DNA from: Bryobacterales bacterium
Lineage (GTDB): Bacteria > Acidobacteriota > Terriglobia > Bryobacterales > Bryobacteraceae
Assembly: GCA_025462985.1 (NCBI GenBank)
Contig: JAOAPP010000571.1
Location: forward strand, 1-6,932
DNA length: 6,932 nucleotides
Direction of reading: 5' to 3'
In this document: positions 1 to 6,479 of the stretch, piece after piece
Numbering within the stretch: the stretch's first letter is position 1
How the letters are laid out: each line of letters opens with the position of its first letter
Position numbers and translations under genes: made by a program
Notes under the pieces: generated by a model
Database searches by the model: none
What the model saw: the letters and a program-made list of their open reading frames with translations, nothing else
What the model was told of the DNA's origin: nothing

Positions 1-2067
1 ATCCATCTTTCCATCACCATCGAGGTCGGCCAAGGCGAAATTGTTTTCTCCCGAACCTGTGCCGATCTGATGCCTGTTCCACACGTCGGTTGCCGGGTTT
101 CCACCATGTCCACGAGGATTTTCAAACCAGACAATAAGGTTTCCTCCACCGGGCGGAGAGTAGCTGGCGATGATATCGACGGCTCCATCCTTATTCACGT
201 CGAGCGGAACCATATCCTCGTAAGCGTTGCCATTTGACACGATGGTGTGCTTGAGCCACGGATTCGTCAGCGTTCCCGAAGCGGGATACTCATACCAGTA
301 AATACCTCCTGAAGGAGACTCGAAGCCGACAACAGGGTCCAAGTGTCCCGTTCCCTGAATGTCCGCCAGAGTTTTCTCCACCAGTGTCGACGGAGGATTG
401 GCATCCACCGTGATTGCCTGGAAGGGAGGAGGTCCATCCAGATTCGATACCGGACTGGCGAGATTGAAGAAGTAATCCACAATAGACGTGAATGCCGGCG
501 AGTTAGCGAGAGTGCCATTCGAATTTCCCGCGTACGGACCGATGCTTGACGCGGTCATACCGTAGCTAAATGAATAGCCTGTATGGAAGTTGACTCCATC
601 CGTCGACCATGTCTCCACCCAGTTATTGCCGCTTCGCGACAAATTGAGGAATATCGGCGCTTGCGTCACGTTTATCACTGTATTTCCAAACACTGTGGCA
701 CTGCCGCCCTGAATGGCAGCCGAGAACAAGCGAACGGAGGTTCCGTCATTGAAAACGTCGAATCTCAGGAAATGAGTGGCGTCTTGCTGAACCAAGATTC
801 CCTCATCCTGGTTCCCAATTTCCACGTCGGATTGGAACCTCACCTGAGCCTGAAAATTCACGTTTCCAATCGCTTGTAATAAGGAGACGCTTTTATTCCC
901 CGATGTCCACGGATCGTGGTTCGTTCCTCCGGGGAGGTTGAGGGTTGCACCGGTACCGTTCAGAGTGAGAACGCCATCTCCGGCTGGATTAACGAAAGTC
1001 CAAAGCTGCGTATTCAGTGTGGAGGAGTCGAAGTTATCTGAAGTCGGACCGTTTCCCGCTGAGCATGCTGCGGTTTTAAATATTTGATCCGCCGAAGTTG
1101 ATGTCTGCCCTTTCGCATTGGTGGAAGCAACCTGGTAGTGGTAGTTCGAGGCGCACACAAGGCTGCTTAGTTGCGCATTGTGGCTGGTTACGGGCGTGGA
1201 ATTAGAACTGCTCTGTCCGTAACTCGACGTTAGACCATAGTTGACAAGGGACGTGGCTAACTCATCCGTTGTCCAGGTGATGATAGCCGCGGTGCTTGAC
1301 GGATCAGCACTGATGCTGCTAATCACCGGAGGATTCGTGCCTCCTCCTCCACCACTGCCCAGATTGTAGAAGTAGTCGACGGCCGCAGTCAAGGCGGGCG
1401 CCTGGCTTGGATTGCTGTTGTAATTCCAAGCATAGGGTCCGATTGCCGTGACGCTCAGCGACTGTGAAAAGCTGCCGAGCGTTGTGTAAGACGTTCCATT
1501 GTTCGAATAGCTGATGGTCCACTGGTTGCCGGAACGCTGAACCTGAAGCCATAGAGAAGGGTTCGTGTTACCAGGAGTCACCTGAAATAGAGTTTGCTGT
1601 TTGCCCGCACTGACCAAACTCGCGGAAAAGCTCGTCTTTCCATTGGAAGTGAGTTCCAGCCGCAGATAGGTGGCGCTGTCCTGCTGCACCAGGATGCCTT
1701 CTCCCTGGTACGTGCCACTCAGGCCCGAATCGAATTTCGCCGCGACATCGAAGTCGCTGTTCGCTATTGTTTGCAGGATCCGAACAGAGTTGTCCCCGCC
1801 GACGAAAGGGTCGTGATTACTGCCCCCCGGAACAGCCAGGTAGACATGGCCATTACTTACACTGATAGTTCCCCCGGCTGGGGAAACCGCAGTCCATAAG
1901 GCAGTGTTGAGCGACGTTCCGTTGAAATCGTCGGAAACTGGTGGACCTGCAGCGGCCCAAGCTGGAAGGGCCACCAAGAACGAGGAGAGCAGAAGAGAAC
2001 AGCCGGTAGAAAGTAGTGAGTTGCTCCCCCTGCCGGGAACGACTTCTTGAAGATCTCGTAGGCGCAT
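1..2067 (-). CDS. Large secreted protein with two DUF1349/concanavalin-like modules, an FN3-like domain and FG-GAP/VCBS repeats (C-terminus outside window)
   Basis: The frame is open from the ATG at 2067 to the left edge (689 codons, no stop), so the C-terminus is missing. An N-terminal signal peptide is visible: a basic start (MRLRDLQ), a hydrophobic stretch at about residues 24-35 and an AWA-A cleavage site after residue 38. Next come a beta-rich module (about 45-236), a Gly-rich linker (about 237-243), an FN3-like domain (about 246-332, with VNYGLTSSYG and NYHYQVAST), and a second copy of the first module (about 343-535). The copies share LNT.LW, NHDP, EGILVQQD and DYF[YF]NL, which resemble DUF1349/concanavalin-like folds. 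From about 555 on, FG-GAP/VCBS-like calcium loops appear (DVNKDGAVD at 623-631, DLDGDGKMD at 681-689). The protein is inferred to be exported or surface-exposed, perhaps binding carbohydrate; no catalytic residues are recognisable and the substrate is unknown. An in-frame ATG at 2079 is possible, but 2067 is preferred because GGAAGG lies 4 nt upstream of it. The gene is divergent from argF. Confidence 0.85.
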   Translation of the reverse strand, partial: MRLRDLQEVVPGRGSNSLLSTGCSLLLSSFLVALPAWAAAGPPVSDDFNGTSLNTALWTAVSPAGGTISVSNGHVYLAVPGGSNHDPFVGGDNSVRILQTIANSDFDVAAKFDSGLSGTYQGEGILVQQDSATYLRLELTSNGKTSFSASLVSAGKQQTLFQVTPGNTNPSLWLQVQRSGNQWTISYSNNGTSYTTLGSFSQSLSVTAIGPYAWNYNSNPSQAPALTAAVDYFYNLGSGGGGGTNPPVISSISADPSSTAAIITWTTDELATSLVNYGLTSSYGQSSSNSTPVTSHNAQLSSLVCASNYHYQVASTNAKGQTSTSADQIFKTAACSAGNGPTSDNFDSSTLNTQLWTFVNPAGDGVLTLNGTGATLNLPGGTNHDPWTSGNKSVSLLQAIGNVNFQAQVRFQSDVEIGNQDEGILVQQDATHFLRFDVFNDGTSVRLFSAAIQGGSATVFGNTVINVTQAPIFLNLSRSGNNWVETWSTDGVNFHTGYSFSYGMTASSIGPYAGNSNGTLANSPAFTSIVDYFFNLASPVSNLDGPPPFQAITVDANPPSTLVEKTLADIQGTGHLDPVVGFESPSGGIYWYEYPASGTLTNPWLKHTIVSNGNAYEDMVPLDVNKDGAVDIIASYSPPGGGNLIVWFENPRGHGGNPATDVWNRHQIGTGSGENNFALADLDGDGKMD

Positions 2068-2071
2068 AGAA

Positions 2072-2077
2072 CCTTCC
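2072..2077 (-). promoter_or_regulatory. Ribosome binding site deciding the start of the secreted-protein gene
   Basis: On the minus strand GGAAGG lies 4 nt before the ATG at 2067. The alternative in-frame ATG at 2079 has only the arm of an inverted repeat before it and no purine-rich Shine-Dalgarno. The spacing is short, so the call is moderate. Either start gives the same signal peptide, with four extra residues in the longer form. Confidence 0.5.
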
Positions 2078-2080
2078 ATG

Positions 2081-2105
2081 GCAGTTCGACGGTCGGTCGA
2101 ACTGC
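2081..2105. repeat. Perfect 10-bp inverted repeat with 5-nt spacer abutting the start of the secreted-protein gene
   Basis: The left arm GCAGTTCGAC (2081-2090) and the right arm GTCGAACTGC (2096-2105) are exact reverse complements separated by GGTCG. On the minus-strand transcript the hairpin would end 3 nt before the GGAAGG ribosome binding site of the secreted-protein gene. It could be an RNA hairpin limiting ribosome access or a dyad operator for a DNA-binding protein; the sequence alone does not decide. No T-tract follows on either strand, so it does not look like an intrinsic terminator. Confidence 0.7.
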
Positions 2106-2354
2106 TAGTGCGTGCAGTCACCACTGGGTTACCTGAATAAGCTATTCTCTTGCAGGTTCTGGCCCAGGTCACGGTTTTAACGGATTCTTAATCACGGGTT
2201 GGTACCACGCAAAGGAAACGTGTCACGGCAGTCGGGGGTGACCCGAGCGCTGACTACGTCTAGGACACTATGTGTTCCGGTTAATCGTTATCCATTCAGT
2301 GAGAGAAGGGTTTCAGACGAGAGCACGCGGCTCCGAATTGCATCTCAATGGCGA
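2106..2354. other. Divergent intergenic region without a gene
   Basis: No coding frame or RNA gene is recognisable here. It must hold the promoter of the leftward gene and at least part of the argF promoter. For the leftward gene a weak sigma70-like pair is TTGCGT (minus strand, 2212-2207), a 17-bp spacer and AAGAAT (2189-2184). For argF, TTGCAT at 2338-2343 could be a -35 element, but the match 17 bp downstream is poor. Small dyads are present: TCGGG/CCCGA at 2232-2246, and GGACAC/GTGTTCC (one bulged base) at 2263-2278. None is strong enough to name. Confidence 0.4.
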
Positions 2355-2372
2355 AATGTGTAATTATTCATA
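2355..2372. promoter_or_regulatory. ARG box 1 (predicted ArgR operator)
   Basis: The core at 2357-2370, TGTGTAATTATTCA, matches 12 of 14 positions of the ARG-box palindrome TGAATAATTATTCA known from ArgR/AhrC regulons. It lies 34 bp before the argF start codon and is paired with a second box 20 bp downstream, centre to centre. Binding by the ArgR encoded at the end of this operon is inferred. Confidence 0.75.
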
Positions 2373-2374
2373 GT

Positions 2375-2392
2375 AGTGAATAAAGATTCACG
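2375..2392. promoter_or_regulatory. ARG box 2 (predicted ArgR operator)
   Basis: The core at 2377-2390, TGAATAAAGATTCA, has perfect TGAAT/ATTCA outer arms and matches 12 of 14 positions of the ARG-box consensus. The two 18-bp boxes are separated by 2 bp, close to the 2-3 bp spacing of paired ARG boxes in enterobacterial arginine operators. Its 3' edge reaches the purine-rich argF ribosome binding site, so a bound ArgR hexamer would cover the promoter or initial transcribed region. Confidence 0.8.
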
Positions 2393-2399
2393 AGAGGAG
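2392..2399 (+). promoter_or_regulatory. argF ribosome binding site
   Basis: GAGAGGAG ends 7 nt before the GTG at 2407. This strong, well-spaced Shine-Dalgarno supports the non-ATG start and ties translation initiation to the position just after ARG box 2. Confidence 0.75.
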
Positions 2400-2406
2400 T
2401 TTCGCC

Positions 2407-3348
2407 GTGGCCGTGCCCTTCATTCAGCCGGAATCCCAAGTCGGACCTAGCACTCTACGTCACGACCTCGATCTCTCCGCCGACCAACTCATCGGACTGC
2501 TAAATCTCACGCACCAGGTCAAACAGTCTCGACAGCGCTTCTCTTCCAGTCTGAAGGGTCGTTACGTCAGCCTTCTGTTTGAAAAGCCCTCGCTCCGCAC
2601 TCGCATGACCTTTGAGCTCGCGATCAAACAGCTCGGCGGCGATTGCGTGGTCCAAGTTGGGCCGATTGCCGATCGCGAGCCCCTCAAAGACGTTGCCCGG
2701 AACCTGGCCCGGTGGACCGATGCCATCGTCGCGCGCACGTTCACTCAGGACACCATTGAAGGTCTGTCCCAGTGGTCCGGTATTCCCGTCGTGAATGCTT
2801 TGAGCGATCTGTACCATCCGTGCCAGGCTTTTGCGGACATATTTACGTTGAAAGAGCGCTTCGGGCGTCTCCGCGGTTTGAAGCTTGCATATGTTGGCGA
2901 CGGCAACAACGTTGCACATTCGCTGTTGCTGTCCTGTGCTCGTCTCGGGATCGATTGCGCGGTCGCAACGCCCGCTGGGTATGCGCCTGACACCTCAATC
3001 GTCGCCCAAGCAGAAGGTTTTGCAGAAGCGTCCGGCTCCGTCGTTGAGACAACAACTGATCCATTCGCCGCCGTTCGCGACGCCGACGCTGTCTACACAG
3101 ATGTCTGGGCCAGCATGGGGCAAGAGTCTGAAGCAGAAGAACGAAAGCGCTTATTTGCGCCCTATCAGGTGAACGCCCATCTTCTTGCCGCGTCCGGAAC
3201 AGATTCGATATTTATGCACTGCCTGCCCGCCAAGCGCGGACTCGAAGTGACCGACGAGGTGGTTGAATCGCCTCGCTCGGTCGTTTTCGATCAGGCAGAA
3301 AACCGGTTGCACGTCCAGAAAGCTCTGCTTTTGACGTTGCTGCAGTAA
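2407..3348 (+). CDS. argF: Ornithine carbamoyltransferase
   Basis: The 313-residue protein matches the usual length of anabolic ornithine carbamoyltransferase (EC 2.1.3.3), the cytosolic enzyme joining carbamoyl phosphate and ornithine to give citrulline. Family motifs appear in order: the carbamoyl-phosphate loop SLRTR (62-66, usually STRTR), HPCQ (137-140), DGNNVAHS (165-172), the ornithine-binding DVWASMGQE (232-240) and HCLPAKRG (271-278). The SMG loop and HCLPA motif favour true ornithine carbamoyltransferase over aspartate carbamoyltransferase or the acetyl- and succinylornithine variants. The GTG start is set by GAGAGGAG 7 nt upstream. This is the first gene of the arg operon and sits directly behind two ARG boxes, so arginine repression through ArgR is expected. 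A 79-nt gap separates it from argG. Confidence 0.96.
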   Translation: MAVPFIQPESQVGPSTLRHDLDLSADQLIGLLNLTHQVKQSRQRFSSSLKGRYVSLLFEKPSLRTRMTFELAIKQLGGDCVVQVGPIADREPLKDVARNLARWTDAIVARTFTQDTIEGLSQWSGIPVVNALSDLYHPCQAFADIFTLKERFGRLRGLKLAYVGDGNNVAHSLLLSCARLGIDCAVATPAGYAPDTSIVAQAEGFAEASGSVVETTTDPFAAVRDADAVYTDVWASMGQESEAEERKRLFAPYQVNAHLLAASGTDSIFMHCLPAKRGLEVTDEVVESPRSVVFDQAENRLHVQKALLLTLLQ

Positions 3349-3366
3349 GACGCGCCGACCTTTAAC

Positions 3367-3404
3367 CGGACTGCTTTGCCTTCGATCCAGGCGAAGTGTG
3401 TCCG
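3367..3404 (+). other. Possible stem structure in the argF-argG gap
   Basis: Nested short arms occur in this otherwise non-coding gap: CGGAC (3367-3371) with GTCCG (3400-3404), enclosing CTTCG (3380-3384) with CGAAG (3392-3396). No T-run follows, so it is not a standard terminator. It might be a processing or stability element in the mRNA. The arms are short and could be chance. Confidence 0.25.
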
Positions 3405-3427
3405 AAATCCGGAGATCTGAAACTATC

Positions 3428-4639
3428 ATGAGCAAAGTAAATGCAAAGAAGGTATCGCTTGCCTATTCGGGCGGTCTGGACACGTCCATCATTATTCCCT
3501 GGCTGAAGGAACACTATAAGTGCGAAGTAGTGGCTGTGTGCGGCGATATCGGTCAGGGCGGCGAGGAACTTGACGGCCTGAAAGAAAAGGCGCTGAAGAC
3601 TGGCGCTTCCGAAGTGTACGTCGAGGACATGCGCGAAGAGTTCGTCTCCGAGTATCTCTGGAAACTGGTACGTTCGGGCGGCGTTTACGAGCACAAATAT
3701 CTGCTGGGAACTTCCATCGCGCGGCCGCTGCTCGCGCAGCGCCAGGCCGAAGTCGCATTGAGGACGGGCTGCGACGCTCTCGCCCACGGTTGCACAGGCA
3801 AGGGCAATGACCAGGTACGTTTCGAGTTGACTTACAAGGCAATTGCGCCTCACCTGAACGTCATCGCACCCTGGCGCGAGTGGGACATCGTGTCCCGCGA
3901 AGATGCCATCGAGTACGCAAGAACCCACAACATACCGATCGCGCAGAGCACCACCAAAATCTACAGCCGCGATCGTAACATCTGGCACATCTCGCACGAG
4001 GGCGGCGAACTGGAAGACCCCGCCAATGCCGCGCCCGACCACATCTGGATGCTCACAAAAAGCCCGGCTGAAGCTCCGGACAAGCCCACAGAAGTGACGA
4101 TCGGATTCGAGAACGGCGTTCCCGTATCGCTCAATGGCAGCACGCGGATGTCCGGGTTGAGCCTGCTCGAACAATTGAATGAGGTGGGCGGAGAGAACGG
4201 TATCGGACGCATCGATCTGGTCGAGAACCGCTTCGTGGGCATGAAGTCTCGCGGATGTTACGAAACGCCAGGCGGAACCATCCTGATGGCCGCCGTGCGC
4301 GAACTGGAAGCATTGACGCTGGATCGCACGACGCTCCATTACAAGCAGAAGCTGGCGCTCGACTACGCCGAAATGGTCTACAACGGCTTGTGGTTCACGC
4401 CGCTCCGCGAATCGCTCGATGCCTTCTTTGAAAAGGTCTCCGAGCCGGTAACAGGCGAAGTGACGCTACGACTCTTCAAAGGCAATATCGAACCGGTCAG
4501 CCGCAAGAGCCCGAACTCGCTTTACAGCCTGGACATCGCCAGCTTTACTATGGGAGCCAGCTACGACCAAAAGGACGCGCTCGGCTTCATCAACCTGGTC
4601 GGCCTGCCGATCAAGGTGCGCGCGCTGCTCCAGAAGTAG
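3428..4639 (+). CDS. argG: Argininosuccinate synthase
   Basis: This 403-residue protein is a full-length argininosuccinate synthase (EC 6.3.4.5), which condenses citrulline and aspartate using ATP, with AMP and pyrophosphate as by-products. The N-type ATP pyrophosphatase loop is AYSGGLDTS (12-20). Other family signatures are YLLGTSIARP (91-100), AHGCTGKGNDQVRFEL (119-134) and, further on, GMKSRGCYETPGG. The ATG at 3428 is chosen because family members begin a few residues before the ATP loop, as MSKVNAKK does here. A GTG at 3398 in the same frame would add ten residues that do not look like family sequence. Upstream GGAG (3411-3414) is 13 nt from the ATG, which is rather far, so the start is not certain. 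It is the second gene of the operon; argH follows after 3 nt. Confidence 0.96.
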   Translation: MSKVNAKKVSLAYSGGLDTSIIIPWLKEHYKCEVVAVCGDIGQGGEELDGLKEKALKTGASEVYVEDMREEFVSEYLWKLVRSGGVYEHKYLLGTSIARPLLAQRQAEVALRTGCDALAHGCTGKGNDQVRFELTYKAIAPHLNVIAPWREWDIVSREDAIEYARTHNIPIAQSTTKIYSRDRNIWHISHEGGELEDPANAAPDHIWMLTKSPAEAPDKPTEVTIGFENGVPVSLNGSTRMSGLSLLEQLNEVGGENGIGRIDLVENRFVGMKSRGCYETPGGTILMAAVRELEALTLDRTTLHYKQKLALDYAEMVYNGLWFTPLRESLDAFFEKVSEPVTGEVTLRLFKGNIEPVSRKSPNSLYSLDIASFTMGASYDQKDALGFINLVGLPIKVRALLQK

Positions 4640-4642
4640 ATC

Positions 4643-6040
4643 ATGAAACTCTGGGGCGGCAGATTCGAATCCGGACCTTCCGAAGTCTTTGAGCAGTTCT
4701 CCGGCTCCCTGCACTTCGACCGGAAGCTTGTCTTCGCAGATGTGGAGGGCTCGCAGGCGTTCGCGCGAGCCCTCGCGGCTCAAGGCATTCTCACGTCCGA
4801 AGAACGCGACCGGCTTGTCGCTGCCTTTCGGGAAATCGGCAAAGAGGCCGAAGATCCTCACTACTTTGCGGACGCGAACGATGAAGACGTCCACACCTTT
4901 GTTATTCGGAAGCTGACCGAAAAAGTGGGCGCGCTATCGGCAAAGATCCACACCGGCCGCAGCCGCAACGAACAGGTCTCTCTCGATGTGCGCCTCTACC
5001 TGCGTACTTGCAGCCAGACGCTTCTGGAATTGCTGAACGCACTCATGGCTGAGTTGCTGGCGCTGGCGCGTAAGTACCCGGACGCCGTCGTGCCGGGATA
5101 CACGCATTTGCGGCGCGCCCAGGCAGTGCTTTGGCCGCATTACCTGCTCGCGTATTTCGAAATGTTCTCTCGCGATGTCGAACGAGTCCAGCAGACGCTC
5201 GAACGTATCGATGTACTTCCGCTCGGCTCGGGAGCTCTTGCCGGAAGCGGATTTCCCTTCGACCGAAGGGCCATCGCGAATGATCTTGGGTTCACCGCTA
5301 TCACCCGCAACAGCATGGACGTGTCCGGCGATCGGGATTTCGCGCTCGATTTCCTTTACTGCTGCAGCGTCATTATGCTTCACCTGAGCCGCCTCGCCGA
5401 GGACTGGATTCTCTACTCGAGCGAGGAATTCAACTGGATGACGCTTGGCGACGGAGTTACCAGTGGCTCCAGCCTGATGCCGCAAAAGAAGAACCCCGAT
5501 TCGCTCGAACTGATCAGGGGGAAATCCGGCCGTGTTTTCGGCGATCTCACGTCCCTGTTCATCACCATGAAGGGACTTCCCATGACATACAATCGCGACA
5601 TGCAGGAGGACAAGGAGCCGCTTTTCGACGCCTTTCAGCAAGCCTCCGGTTCGCTCGCGATGGCGAAAGTGGTAGCCGAGTCAGTGATTCTCAATCCCGC
5701 CGTACCGGCATCGGCAGCGGAAGAAAGCTGGGTGGTGGCAACGGACCTGGCGGAAGAACTTGCGCGGAGCGGTGTACCGTTTCATCGGGCTCACCAGCTT
5801 GTCGGTCAGCTTGTTCTTGAAAGCGCAAAGGCAGGCAAGCGGCCTTCGGACTGGACGCCGGAAAGCTTATCGAGCTTCGCGCCTGAGTTCAAGCCTGAGA
5901 TGGTGCGACTGCTCGCGCCCAAAGAGGGCATGGCCAGCCGCGAGTTGCCGGGCGGAACAGGTCCCGCCGCAGTCGCGAAGGCTCTGGCCGAAGCAGAGGC
6001 GCGGCTCCGGCAATTACAGCCGGCTGCTACCCACATATGA
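4643..6040 (+). CDS. argH: Argininosuccinate lyase
   Basis: The 465-residue protein is a typical-length argininosuccinate lyase (EC 4.3.2.1) of the fumarase/aspartase superfamily, splitting argininosuccinate into arginine and fumarate; the family is tetrameric. It opens with MKLWGGRF, then HTGRSRNEQ (103-111), GYTHLRRAQ (152-160, containing the conserved His 155), PLGSGALAGSGFPFD (193-207) and the superfamily signature GSSLMPQKKNPD (275-286), whose serine loop carries the catalytic base. The more familiar THLQ is THLR here, which is a minor variation. The start lies 3 nt after the argG stop with only a weak AGAAG upstream, so translation is probably coupled to argG. Its TGA overlaps the argR ATG. 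Confidence 0.97.
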   Translation: MKLWGGRFESGPSEVFEQFSGSLHFDRKLVFADVEGSQAFARALAAQGILTSEERDRLVAAFREIGKEAEDPHYFADANDEDVHTFVIRKLTEKVGALSAKIHTGRSRNEQVSLDVRLYLRTCSQTLLELLNALMAELLALARKYPDAVVPGYTHLRRAQAVLWPHYLLAYFEMFSRDVERVQQTLERIDVLPLGSGALAGSGFPFDRRAIANDLGFTAITRNSMDVSGDRDFALDFLYCCSVIMLHLSRLAEDWILYSSEEFNWMTLGDGVTSGSSLMPQKKNPDSLELIRGKSGRVFGDLTSLFITMKGLPMTYNRDMQEDKEPLFDAFQQASGSLAMAKVVAESVILNPAVPASAAEESWVVATDLAEELARSGVPFHRAHQLVGQLVLESAKAGKRPSDWTPESLSSFAPEFKPEMVRLLAPKEGMASRELPGGTGPAAVAKALAEAEARLRQLQPAATHI

Positions 6041-6474
6041 ACAAGAGCTTTCGCCAGGGTCAGATTCTGAAGGTCATTCGAAAGAAGGAGATCTGCACGC
6101 AGGATGAACTGGCGAAGGAATTGGGACTGCTCGGCATAACCGCTACCCAGGTGACCCTCTCCAGGGACATCCGCGATCTTGGCCTGGTGAAGACGACCGA
6201 AGGTTATCGCCAGCTTCCCACAAGGGTAGGCAGCCGTTCCGATTTGGCCAGCGTTTCCGAAGAGTATCTCCAGGACATCCGGATTGCACAAAATCTGGTG
6301 GTGCTCCGGACCTCTCCTGGCAACGCCAATACGCTGGCCATTGCACTCGATCGGGAAGAGCTCAACGATGTCGTTGGAACCGTAGCAGGTGATGACACGG
6401 TTCTGGTCATTACTCCCGATGGGGAAGCGGCCGTCAGATTCCGGCAGCGCATGCTGGAGCTGATTTCCGCCTAA
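6037..6474 (+). CDS. argR: Arginine repressor (ArgR/AhrC family)
   Basis: This 145-residue protein matches the ArgR/AhrC family, which forms arginine-bound hexamers on ARG boxes. The N-terminal winged helix-turn-helix spans about 1-65: TQDELAKELG, then the recognition helix with VTLSRDIRDLGL, whose Ser-Arg pair (42-43) corresponds to the DNA-contacting SR motif. The C-terminal oligomerisation and arginine-binding domain has SPGNANTLAIALD (93-105) and GTVAGDDTV (114-122), whose Asp 119-120 pair is the known arginine-contacting position. The ATG overlaps the argH stop (ATGA) and no Shine-Dalgarno is evident, so translational coupling to argH is likely. Being last in the operon behind two ARG boxes implies negative autoregulation. 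A role in activating catabolism elsewhere cannot be judged from this window. Confidence 0.95.
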   Translation: MNKSFRQGQILKVIRKKEICTQDELAKELGLLGITATQVTLSRDIRDLGLVKTTEGYRQLPTRVGSRSDLASVSEEYLQDIRIAQNLVVLRTSPGNANTLAIALDREELNDVVGTVAGDDTVLVITPDGEAAVRFRQRMLELISA

Positions 6475-6479
6475 CTATA

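Noticed and set aside
343..879. Short plus-strand frames (343-549 and 583-879)
   Set aside because: They lie opposite the continuous minus-strand frame of the secreted protein, which has coherent domains and a signal peptide.
1990..2010. Lipoprotein signal around Cys 23 of the secreted protein (LSTGC)
   Set aside because: There is no hydrophobic segment before the Cys, and the -3 position is Ser. The hydrophobic core follows it and leads to a standard AWA-A cleavage site.
2081..2105. Intrinsic terminator reading of the perfect inverted repeat
   Set aside because: No T-tract follows on either strand, and it sits upstream of a start codon rather than after a gene.
2195..2260. Riboswitch, because ACGCAAAG and GGGTGACCC resemble fragments of known classes such as c-di-GMP-I
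   Set aside because: The required surrounding stems and conserved junctions could not be assembled on either strand.
3398..3427. Ten-residue N-terminal extension of ArgG from GTG 3398
   Set aside because: The added residues are not family-like, and the ATG at 3428 gives the normal length. It is kept as an open alternative only.
3362..4339. Long open frame of 325 codons on the minus strand opposite argG
   Set aside because: It lies antisense to a gene with unmistakable argininosuccinate synthase motifs, has no recognisable domain, and is rich in shadow-like composition. It is an effect of codon bias in a GC-rich gene.
4934..5641. Open frame of 235 codons on the minus strand opposite argH
   Set aside because: It is fully antisense to the conserved core of argH, with no domain or ribosome binding site of note.
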